64,000 nucleotides of DNA from DATGPD01 sp031423015 (lineage in GTDB: Bacteria > Planctomycetota > UBA1135 > UBA2386), in the NCBI GenBank assembly GCA_031423015.1, contig JANPER010000039.1, positions 30,270 to 94,269 on the forward strand, given 5' to 3'. This document shows, piece by piece, positions 7,971-15,158 of this stretch (positions are counted from its first letter, which is position 1; each line of letters begins with the position of its first letter). Under the pieces are notes generated by a model, which did not search any database, was not told the origin of the DNA, and worked only from the letters and a program-made list of their open reading frames with translations. Made by a program: the position numbers and the translations under genes.

Positions 7971-9239
7971 ATGCTGAACCGTCTTGCCGTCCGCGGATTC
8001 AAGTCCCTGCACGATGTCGAGATCGCGCTGCCGCGCATGACCGTGCTTTTCGGCCCCAACGCGGCGGGCAAGAGCAACTTGCTGGATGCAATTCAGGCGC
8101 TGTCGCGGATCGGCACTGAGCGCACGCTCGCCGACGCGATGAGTGCGCCGATCCGCGGCTATCCGATCGAGGCGTTCCAGTTCCCAGGCGATGGCCTCGC
8201 CGGGTTGCTGAGTGCCAAGGAAGCGCGCTTTCATCTCGAGGCCGACATCACTGCGACCAAGAACGGCACCGGGACATCGCGTCGCTCAGAAGTCACAGCC
8301 AAGTACCGCTACCGCGTCGAGGTCGCGATTGCCCCCGAGTCCGGCAAGCTCAGTGTCGCCGACGAGTTCCTCACCGCCCTGGCACAGAACGACACGCCCA
8401 AGGGAGTAGCGGCGATCGAACAAGTCGAAGGCCGATTGCGCATTCGAAGCAGCCGCCGAGGCAAGCCACGGTACGAAGATCCGCACGCCAACTACGCGCT
8501 GCTTTCGGATTCGCGGTTGGTAGGAGCCGACTATCCCGACATCGAGCGGGTGCGAAACGAACTGTCGAGCTGGCGCACGTACTACCTCGACCCACGCGTT
8601 GCCATGCGGGCGGCACAACCACCGGCCGATGTACAAGACATCGGCCCACTGGGCGTCGAAATCGCACCGTTCCTCTATCGCTTGCGCAGCGAGCACCCCA
8701 AGCGCTACGACGCCGTATCTCGGACTCTGCGGTCGATCGTACCGAGCGTTGACCACGTTGCTGTCGATCTAGACAAACGCCGCGGCACGCTCGATGTGTT
8801 GATCCGGCAGGGAGGAGTCGACCACTCCTCGCGAATCGTGTCCGAGGGCACACTGCGCGTGCTGGCCTTGTGCGCCATCGTGGTCAACCCGTGGAGCGGC
8901 TCGCTCCTAGCGTTCGAGGAACCCGAGAACGGCGTCCATCCGCGGCGCATCGAGCTGATCGCGCAGCTTCTCCTGGCGCTCGCGCTCGATCAGAACCGTC
9001 AGGTCATCGTCACGACGCACTCGCCGCTGTTCTGTGACGCGGTGTTGAAGGGCGCGCGGTCACAACCGGACGAGGTCGGGCTGTTCAACGTGCGCCGCGA
9101 AGGGCGTGCGACCTCGGTGCAGCCGTTTGCCACGTCTGGACCTCTGTTCCAAAACCAGGAACTGATCAAGGCCTTGGCGACGGGATCGGAGGACGGCCTG
9201 TTCGAGAGCCTACTGCTACGGGGGCTGCTCGATGAGTGA
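7971..9239 (+). CDS. AAA/ABC-type ATPase (AAA_21, OLD/RecF-like)
   Basis: 422-aa ATPase of the SMC/RecF/OLD class. Walker A is GPNAAGKSN (residues 28-36), the ABC-like signature is SEGTLRVLAL, Walker B is LLAFEEPENGVHP (glutamates about 316-317), and the histidine switch is VIVTTHSPLF. The N-terminus RLAVRGFKSLHDVEI is the usual first strand of this class. The ATG at 7971 has a good ribosome-binding site (AGGAGA, 4 nt upstream), which decides the start although the frame is open for another 650 nt. Its stop overlaps the next gene by 8 nt, so the two are a transcription unit. Such ATPases pair with nuclease-like TOPRIM partners in anti-phage modules; a defence role is inferred, not shown. Confidence 0.88.
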   Translation: MLNRLAVRGFKSLHDVEIALPRMTVLFGPNAAGKSNLLDAIQALSRIGTERTLADAMSAPIRGYPIEAFQFPGDGLAGLLSAKEARFHLEADITATKNGTGTSRRSEVTAKYRYRVEVAIAPESGKLSVADEFLTALAQNDTPKGVAAIEQVEGRLRIRSSRRGKPRYEDPHANYALLSDSRLVGADYPDIERVRNELSSWRTYYLDPRVAMRAAQPPADVQDIGPLGVEIAPFLYRLRSEHPKRYDAVSRTLRSIVPSVDHVAVDLDKRRGTLDVLIRQGGVDHSSRIVSEGTLRVLALCAIVVNPWSGSLLAFEEPENGVHPRRIELIAQLLLALALDQNRQVIVTTHSPLFCDAVLKGARSQPDEVGLFNVRREGRATSVQPFATSGPLFQNQELIKALATGSEDGLFESLLLRGLLDE

Positions 9240-9879
9240 TCTGGTGGCTGACGTGTTCGTGGAAGACCGCGCGCACGAGTCGTTCCTGGTTCCGCTCGTG
9301 CAGCGCATAGCTCACGAGGAGAGCGTGGCCGTCGTGACGCGCGTGCGATCTGCGCGCGGTGGTCATGCTCGGGCCATCGAGGAATTGAAGCTATACCAAC
9401 GACTCGTCGCCGCAGGAGCAGCCAGTACACCGCCGGACCTGTTGATCGTTGGGATCGACGGCAACTGCACGACCTTTGCGAAGAAGACCCTGGAGATTCA
9501 CGCGGCGGTCAAGGCGCCTTTCGCGGATCGGTTGGTGGTGGCCTGCCCCGACCCCCATATCGAGCGCTGGTTCCTCGCCGATCCCGACTCATTCGCATCC
9601 ACAGTCGGACTTCGCCCTGCGGTCATCAAGCGGAAGTGCGAACGCGACATCTACAAGGGTGCGCTGGCGAACGCCGTGCGGCAGGCCGGGCACCCCGCAA
9701 CCCTCGGTGGGATCGAGTTCGCGATGGAGATCGTTGCGGGTCTCGATCTGTACCGCGCAGGCAAGCACGATCATTCCCTCAAGACGTTCGTTGCTGACCT
9801 GCGTGGCAAGCTGCGGACGTGGCGACCGACGGGGAAAGCAGGCCAAGGGCGGCGCAGGCAAGCCGAGTCCGAGGGATGA
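9232..9879 (+). CDS. TOPRIM-like (DUF4276/DUF4435-type) partner of the ATPase
   Basis: 215-aa protein starting inside the ATPase stop region. It shows the layout of DUF4276/DUF4435-type TOPRIM-fold proteins: an early glutamate motif FVEDRAHESFLVPLVQRIA (Glu11), a central strand LLIVGIDGN with Asp76, and the conserved block CPDPHIERWFLADPD (Asp107, Glu111, Trp113, Asp117). The C-terminal ~20 residues are basic and low-complexity. TOPRIM domains cleave or ligate nucleic acid with Mg2+; in PARIS (AriA/AriB) and OLD systems an ABC ATPase controls such an effector. Family placement is by motif order and neighbourhood; a non-defence role is possible. Confidence 0.7.
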   Translation: MSDLVADVFVEDRAHESFLVPLVQRIAHEESVAVVTRVRSARGGHARAIEELKLYQRLVAAGAASTPPDLLIVGIDGNCTTFAKKTLEIHAAVKAPFADRLVVACPDPHIERWFLADPDSFASTVGLRPAVIKRKCERDIYKGALANAVRQAGHPATLGGIEFAMEIVAGLDLYRAGKHDHSLKTFVADLRGKLRTWRPTGKAGQGRRRQAESEG

Positions 9880-9887
9880 CCGGGCCC

Positions 9888-10150
9888 CAGGCGTCGTCGG
9901 GTAGTTCGACGAGCCCGTCGCCCCCGCGAGCGTCACGGCGCATGACGCGTCGACGAAGAGCGAATCCGCTGGGTTGTCAGCGTCCGCGCCGCCGACGAAG
10001 GTCGATTACGCGAGCTGCTGCGATGATGCCGGCGTTGGTCGAGACGCGCCACGAAGCCGTCGCTGCGACCCCCGTTGTACGTCGTGTCCAATCCCCAACC
10101 GTCGCCGGATAGTCGGAGGACGTGGTCCCTCCCGCGATCGTCACCACGTC
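9888..10150 (-). pseudogene. Remnant of an SBBP beta-propeller repeat protein
   Basis: Minus-strand pieces in successive frames spell one and a half SBBP repeats: VVTIAGGTTSSDYPATVG, then DTTYNGGRSDGFVARLD, then TFVGGADADNPADS and CAVTLAGATGSSNYPTTPGA. These match the SBBP consensus (xYVTGxTxSxDFPTTPGA...DxFVxKLD...STFLGG), found in secreted surface proteins. At least two frame changes and the absence of both ends mark it as a relic. It occupies most of the 400-nt gap between the ATPase/TOPRIM pair and the sigma fusion gene. Confidence 0.6.
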
Positions 10151-10279
10151 ACGGCGCGTGCGCACATGCGCACCTCGCTGCCCTTGTGGCCGGACAGCCG
10201 CTCCGCCTGACGTCCAACGCGAGTCATTCGTCATGTCTCGCTCAACCAATGCCTCTGGCCGACCTGCCGAACGCCGCTA

Positions 10280-13027
10280 TCACTGGCGCACCAGCTCGAC
10301 TTCGACCGTCACAGCCCGGTCGGCGACGACCTCGGCTTCGCAGTGCGCGGGCTGGTAGCCCTTGGCGGTGATGACGAACCAGTGCTTTTCTGATCGCAGC
10401 CCATGCTTCGTCAGAAGTTGCGGAGCCCGACTTCGGACAGCGTCGTCCGAGGACTCACCCAGAAGCTGGAATGCGATCTCGCCTCCCGCTGGTTCGGAAC
10501 GGACGCACAGCTCTGCCAATTGATGGACTGACACGTCCGTGCGCAGGCGAAAGCCGACGCGGCCGAGAGGCGTCGTCACGATCTTCACTTCCGTCGTGCG
10601 CCCGTCCTCGATGACGATGTCCCGCTCGTCCACATTGCGAGCCTTCGGCCAATAGGGCGGGTAGGGCAGGTCCTTGCCCATGTTGACCGTGAGGCGCCAG
10701 CGGCCCGCCGGCAGCTCGCGATACATGCCGTCGGCGGGCTGGATCACCCGACGGTTGTTGCGCTGGATATCGCGGTCGAGGCAGCGCAGGTCGAAGTCGA
10801 ACTCCTGGTACGGATCACCCTGTTCGTCGACGACTGCGAGATGCAACGACCCAAAGCGCGTCTCCGGCCGCAGCGTGATTGTCCGCTCGGCGCGATAGAC
10901 GCCGGGGAAGGCGTCGTGCCGCACGAAGTCGGGCAGAGCGATCTCGTCGAACGAGCCGAGGCGCCAGACATAGCCGAACGGCGACAGCACCATGTGTCGA
11001 CCCTGGGCATCGACCGGAAAGAAGCGCGCGACGACGACGGGCGCGGTGTCCGGGAAACCGGGTCGGATGCGATCGGCCGGCGACTTGGTGTCCGGGTCGA
11101 AGCCCTCTGCCACGACGTTGGCGCCGCGCAGCAGCTCGCCGCCTTCGCCGCGTACGTCGAGCAACAGCAGTTGACGGTCGACGACGACCCGGACGGGATC
11201 GCCGCCGACATGCGCGACCGCCGAGATCATCCGCCCGCAAGTGTCCCGCACCGCCACCGCATACACGCCCTCGGGTTCGAGCCCGGCGCACACGAACGAG
11301 CCATCGGCGGCCACCGTCGAGCGGACCACGACCTGCACGAGGCGACCGTGCCGCAGTCGCAGCGGCGTGCGTTGATGCTCCTGGTCATAGAACGACCGGC
11401 GCACGGCCTCTGGGTCCTTGGCCACTGTTGCGTCGATGGCGTGCACGAAGAATGACATGCTGCCGAGCGCCGAACCGTCGCCCAGCACCACCTGACCGCG
11501 GATCGCGTGCTTGCCGTCGAGCACAATGTTGCCGAGGTCGAGCGCGGCAGCGACTGCTGGCGGCGACTCCGATGCGGGCAGAGCCGCAGATCCGACGCCG
11601 AGCACTGGATCGACCGCGGCGATGCGCCCCGTCCTCTGACCGTCACCAAATGGCGAAGCGAGGTAGAACGCGCCGTCCGCGTGCGAGCGTCGGCTCAGGT
11701 CTAGGAAGCGGTCCTCGCCCGCGGCAGGTTGCCAGAACAAGCGGGCGTCGGCGACCGGCGCCCCGCTGCCATCGACCACCCGCCCGACGATATCGAACGC
11801 CGAGCGGAGCTCCAGCTCGGCGGTGAACGGGCGCGGCTCGGTTGTCCGCGGCAACCCGAGCACGTCCTGCTGGGTGGCGTTGCCCGCTCGCGCGACCGCC
11901 ACGAACACGTAGCTCGTGCAGCGGAACAACGGTGTGCGTGAGCGGAACTCGTCGAGAGCACAGCGGAACGTGCCGTCTGCCGCGCTGAGGCCCATGGCGA
12001 CGTCTTCGCGCATGCCCTCGCCCTGTGTCTGGTTGTCGATGCTGTGCCCGCGCGCCGCGACCCAGACCTGGACGTTCGCGCCGGCGATGGGCTCGCCAGC
12101 CGCCGTCCGCACCGTGACCACGAGTGGCCACGCTGGCTCGTTGGCGGCCACCACGGCGCGGCGCTGCACCACGTCGAGCTGTTCTGGAGCAGGCTCCGGC
12201 CGCGCGGCGCCGCGATCACCCACGGTCATGTTGGCCGGCGGGCGCGGTGGTTCTGCGGCGCGAAAGCCCGACGGCCAGCCGAGCACGAAGCCCAGCCACA
12301 GCAGCAGCGCGGCAGCAGCTGCGACGAGTCCCACGGTCTTGTTCTGCATGATCCATCCTCCGGCCAACCACAGACCTGCCGACGTCGACGCTGCTCCCGC
12401 CTGCAACGCGGTTGCTTCGGCGACGACACGCGCGCGCACCTGTGCCAACAGCGTGCCGTCACCTGTAAGCCATGCGCCCATTGTCACGACGACGCCAGCC
12501 GGCAACGCCTCGCGAAGTTGCGTGAGACCGCGGTGCACCTGCGCTCGCACGGTGCCCACCGGCAGCTCGAGCGCACGCGCGATCTCGATCGGCTGCAGGC
12601 CGTGCACCAGCCGCAGCCGCAGCACCTGGCGATACGGCAACGGCAGCGCGTCGATGGCCGCCACCACCGCAGCGAATGCCTCGTCCGAGGCGGCGAGCCG
12701 CGCCGGATCCAGCGCCGGGGCGGTCATGTCCGCTGTCGACTCCAGGCCGACCTCGCGTCGGCGCTGCTGTCGGCGCCAGTGCATGCGCGCTTCGTTCTGC
12801 AGGATCGCCGCCAACCAAGGCCAGAGTTGCCGCCGCCGATCCCAAGTCGAACCGCGGGCCATGGCCGCCAGGAACGTCGCTTGCACGAGGTCCTCGGCCG
12901 TCGCGCCCGAGCCGGCGACGTGCAGTGCCAGCAGCAACAGCCGGCCGGCCGTGGCATCGAACACGCGCGTCAACGCATCCGGGTCGCGGCGGTCGGTCCA
13001 GGCGGCGAAGTCGCGCTCGAGGTCCAC
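10280..13027 (-). CDS. ECF sigma factor fused to a membrane helix and extracytoplasmic Ig-like domains
   Basis: 915-aa single chain. Residues ~8-85 are sigma-70 region 2 (VFDATAGRLLLLALHVAGSG, WLAAILQNEARMHWRRQQRR); ~120-175 are region 4 (YRQVLRLRLVHGLQPIEIAR, GTVRAQVHRGL). After a short linker comes one membrane helix (~231-252, VGLVAAAAALLLWLGFVLGW). About 660 outer residues with carboxypeptidase-regulatory-like beta-sandwiches follow (LVVTVRTAAGEPIAGANV near 297, DIVGRVVDGSGAPVADARL near 411, IRGQVVLGDGSALG near 509). The GTG at 13027 is the only plausible start before region 2. The layout suggests a promoter-recognition factor tethered to its own sensor. An internal ATG at 12349 with a strong GGAGG could give a separate membrane protein. 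Function is inferred. Confidence 0.8.
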   Translation of the reverse strand: MDLERDFAAWTDRRDPDALTRVFDATAGRLLLLALHVAGSGATAEDLVQATFLAAMARGSTWDRRRQLWPWLAAILQNEARMHWRRQQRRREVGLESTADMTAPALDPARLAASDEAFAAVVAAIDALPLPYRQVLRLRLVHGLQPIEIARALELPVGTVRAQVHRGLTQLREALPAGVVVTMGAWLTGDGTLLAQVRARVVAEATALQAGAASTSAGLWLAGGWIMQNKTVGLVAAAAALLLWLGFVLGWPSGFRAAEPPRPPANMTVGDRGAARPEPAPEQLDVVQRRAVVAANEPAWPLVVTVRTAAGEPIAGANVQVWVAARGHSIDNQTQGEGMREDVAMGLSAADGTFRCALDEFRSRTPLFRCTSYVFVAVARAGNATQQDVLGLPRTTEPRPFTAELELRSAFDIVGRVVDGSGAPVADARLFWQPAAGEDRFLDLSRRSHADGAFYLASPFGDGQRTGRIAAVDPVLGVGSAALPASESPPAVAAALDLGNIVLDGKHAIRGQVVLGDGSALGSMSFFVHAIDATVAKDPEAVRRSFYDQEHQRTPLRLRHGRLVQVVVRSTVAADGSFVCAGLEPEGVYAVAVRDTCGRMISAVAHVGGDPVRVVVDRQLLLLDVRGEGGELLRGANVVAEGFDPDTKSPADRIRPGFPDTAPVVVARFFPVDAQGRHMVLSPFGYVWRLGSFDEIALPDFVRHDAFPGVYRAERTITLRPETRFGSLHLAVVDEQGDPYQEFDFDLRCLDRDIQRNNRRVIQPADGMYRELPAGRWRLTVNMGKDLPYPPYWPKARNVDERDIVIEDGRTTEVKIVTTPLGRVGFRLRTDVSVHQLAELCVRSEPAGGEIAFQLLGESSDDAVRSRAPQLLTKHGLRSEKHWFVITAKGYQPAHCEAEVVADRAVTVEVELVRQ
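12347..12361 (-). promoter_or_regulatory. Internal ribosome-binding site and in-frame ATG within the sigma fusion gene
   Basis: On the minus strand GGAGG (12361-12357) lies 7 nt before an in-frame ATG (12349-12347), exactly at the border between the sigma part and the membrane helix. The degenerate paralogue has GGAGG at 6177-6181 and an ATG at 6189 with the same 7-nt spacing. This could give a second, shorter membrane-anchored product; it may also reflect only conserved Gly-Gly codons. Confidence 0.45.
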
Positions 13028-13174
13028 AGCCTTGTTATGCCGCAGAATGGCCGAGCGTTGCAGCGTCAGGAACGCGGCGGGCGGGATGGTGCCACCCCGC
13101 GCTGTTCGCCACAAACGACCTACCCGGTTCGGGTGGAGCCAGTGGATCCGTCGCGTCCCTTGACCGAGCGCGCA

Positions 13175-13755
13175 CCCACCCATCGCACCAAGGGCACCAT
13201 CACCAGAAAACTCGCCAGCAAACACGCCATCACGCCGGTGAACGCGATCACACCCAGCGATTGCAGACCACGACTCGAGGTCGCCATCAGCGAACCGAAC
13301 CCGAGCGCGGTGGTGATCGTGGTGCGCCAGATCGCGACGCCGACCGGACCCGGCCCGGCGCTGCGGTCGCCGTGCCGATAGTGACTCGCCAGGTGAAGGC
13401 CGTCGTCGATGCCGATGCCGAGCAGGAATGGCACCGCCACGAAGTTGGCCAGGTTGAGTGGCACGTCGAACCAGGCCACCAGCCCCAGGGTGATGCCGCT
13501 GCCGACCAGCACCGGCACGACTGCGAGCCAGCCGAGCCAGTGACCGCGGGTGAGCGCCACCGCGCACCGGCGAGCGTGCAGATCAACAGATCGTGCAAGA
13601 GCACGCGGCGAACTTCGCCGAGCAGCGAGAACGATCCGAAGGGCTCGGCCTCGGCGCCGAATGCGCGCTGCGCCGACGCCACGAACGCGCCCCAGTTCGC
13701 CTCGCTGCGCAGGCCGTGGGTGGGGTAGCAGTAGAGCGCCAGGCGCTGGCGTCCG
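13175..13755 (-). pseudogene. Duplicated 3' segment of the MMPL transporter gene
   Basis: Near-copy (about 97% identical by eye, 17 or so mismatches) of 17247-17846, the C-terminal quarter of the intact MMPL transporter, on the same strand. A 19-nt deletion around 13564 shifts the frame. The 5' side ends abruptly at 13755 and the 3' side runs into unrelated sequence, so the C-terminus differs (VRWVGARSVKG instead of VRWVGRPKSAAN). It encodes only the last membrane helices and cannot be a working transporter. Confidence 0.9.
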
Positions 13756-13851
13756 GCATGGGTCTCCTGAGAGAAGGCGCCAAGCTACCGGGAAACGAGG
13801 CCGAGCGAGCTGCACGCCGGTGGCGGCCTGGGCCATGCCGGCCGCTTCTCA

Positions 13852-14174
13852 GATCAGGCGGTCAACGACAGCATCGTGCTGGTGGACTTCGTCAACAACG
13901 CGCGCGTCCGCGGCACCGACTTGGTCCAGTGCGGTATCCAGCGCTTCCGCCCGATCTTGCTGACCTCGGCGACTACTTCCCTCGGCGTGCTGCCGCTGAT
14001 CCTGGAGAAGAGCGTGCAGGCCAAGTTCTTATCCCGATGGCGGTGTCGCTCGGGTTCGGTGGGTTGTTCTCGACGGTGGTGAGCCTGATCTTGGTGCCGT
14101 CGCTGTATTTGATTCTGGACGATGTGCGCAAGGCGGCGGCGCCGGTGGGCAGGTTGTGGCGGCGGGAGATGTGA
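13852..14174 (+). pseudogene. RND efflux transporter, C-terminal remnant
   Basis: About 105 residues match the end of AcrB/RND-type efflux pumps: VNDSIVLVDFVNNARVRG, then QRFRPILLTSATTSLGVLPL, then LIPMAVSLGFGGLFSTVVSL and LVPSLYLILDD. A one-base loss near 14029 splits it into two frames. No N-terminal part exists in the window, and it begins right after the duplicated MMPL piece. A relic. Confidence 0.8.
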
Positions 14175-14241
14175 CGGAACACAGGCCGCGCCGGCCGACC
14201 ACGCCGCAGCTAGCTTGGCCCGGCGTATCGGTGCGTCTACC

Positions 14242-14589
14242 ATGGCGAGCATGATGACCGACGGGGTATCGAGCCTTGCGGACCCGGTGCTTACAGAGAT
14301 CGTTCGTCGACTCGTGGACGCTTTTCGGCCCGAGCGGATCTATCTCTTCGGGTCGCGGGCTCGCGGCGACTACGGCCCCGACAGCGACTACGACCTGATG
14401 ATTCTCGTTCCCGACGACGCGCTACCTGAGCGCAAGCAGAGTCGCCTGGCGTACGAACGGCTGTGGGGCACCAGGACGGCGGCTGACGTGCTGGTGTGGA
14501 CACGGTCGAGTTTCGATTCCCGTCTCCACCTGCGCGCTTCGCTGCCCAGCACGATCATGCGCGAAGGAAAGTTGCTCTATGCTGCCTGA
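14242..14589 (+). CDS. MNT-type nucleotidyltransferase antitoxin
   Basis: 115-aa minimal nucleotidyltransferase. The core motif is IYLFGSRARGDYGPDSDYDL, the GSxxxGx(7)DxD pattern with the two catalytic aspartates at the end of the motif, followed by MILVPDD. In MNT/HEPN toxin-antitoxin pairs this enzyme AMPylates and silences the HEPN RNase. The first of three nearby ATGs is chosen (14242; others at 14251 and 14254). The 3' end overlaps the HEPN gene by 11 nt, confirming the pairing. Confidence 0.88.
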   Translation: MASMMTDGVSSLADPVLTEIVRRLVDAFRPERIYLFGSRARGDYGPDSDYDLMILVPDDALPERKQSRLAYERLWGTRTAADVLVWTRSSFDSRLHLRASLPSTIMREGKLLYAA

Positions 14590-14994
14590 TCCGCAGCGAG
14601 TTGCGGACACTCGATCATGGCTATCGAGAGCGCGGATCGATCTGCGCGCAGCGGAGCACGAGCGAACAGCACAGCCGCCTTTGACTGCCGACATCGTGTT
14701 TCATGCTCAGCAACTCGCGGAGAAGGCGCTGAAGGCACTGCTGACTTGGCACGACGAGCCGTTTCGCAAGACGCGCACGACCTCGTCGAGATCGGTGGCC
14801 AATGCGCGGCGCTCGATCCTTCTCTGGAGCCATTGCTCCGCCGCGCGGCACCGCTGAGCGAGTATGCCTGGCGATACCGCTACCCGGGTGAGCCTCACGA
14901 TCCTTCTGCTACCGAGGCCGACAGCGCCATGCAGGTTGCGATGGAGGTGCACCAAGCCGTGCTCGCCCGTCTGCCGGTGGAAGCCCGGGCGTAG
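14579..14994 (+). pseudogene. HEPN-domain toxin, frameshifted
   Basis: HEPN RNase partner of the MNT gene. The first ~65 residues (MLPDPQRVADTRSWLSRARI ... FHAQQLAEKALKALLTWHD ... PFRKT) are in one frame. The rest (HDLVEIGG ... LSEYAWRYRYPGE ... AMEVHQAVLARLP) is in another. Replacing ACGCGCACGAC at about 14772 with ACGCACGAC restores the expected KTHDL junction, so a 2-nt CG duplication is the likely lesion. As written, the product ends early at 14857 and lacks the second half of the helical bundle, so the toxin should be inactive while the antitoxin remains intact. Confidence 0.78.
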
Positions 14995-15158
14995 TCAGCT
15001 CAGCAGACATCCCCACCCGGCCACGACTTGGCACTGCGCGATCTTCTCGCGGATGGCATTCCCGCTGCACTCGTACCGCGGCTGGTCATCATGGCGACAG
15101 TCAGAACTGGTCCGGCCGCCGTCCGGCCATGTGCTGAGGGGAGCTGAGGGGGGGGCCG

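Noticed and set aside
13132..13174. Functional shorter MMPL gene
   Set aside because: Copy 1 has a 19-nt deletion that breaks the frame and covers only the last helices; it is a duplicated fragment.
2998..14994. Explaining all frameshifts as sequencing errors
   Set aside because: Over 40 long genes outside this block are intact, and several lesions are multi-base deletions or truncations. Single-base cases still need read support.
14995..15158. Short minus-strand C-terminal fragment ending in CQVVAGWGCLLS
   Set aside because: No start, no recognisable family, under 60 codons; could be chance.
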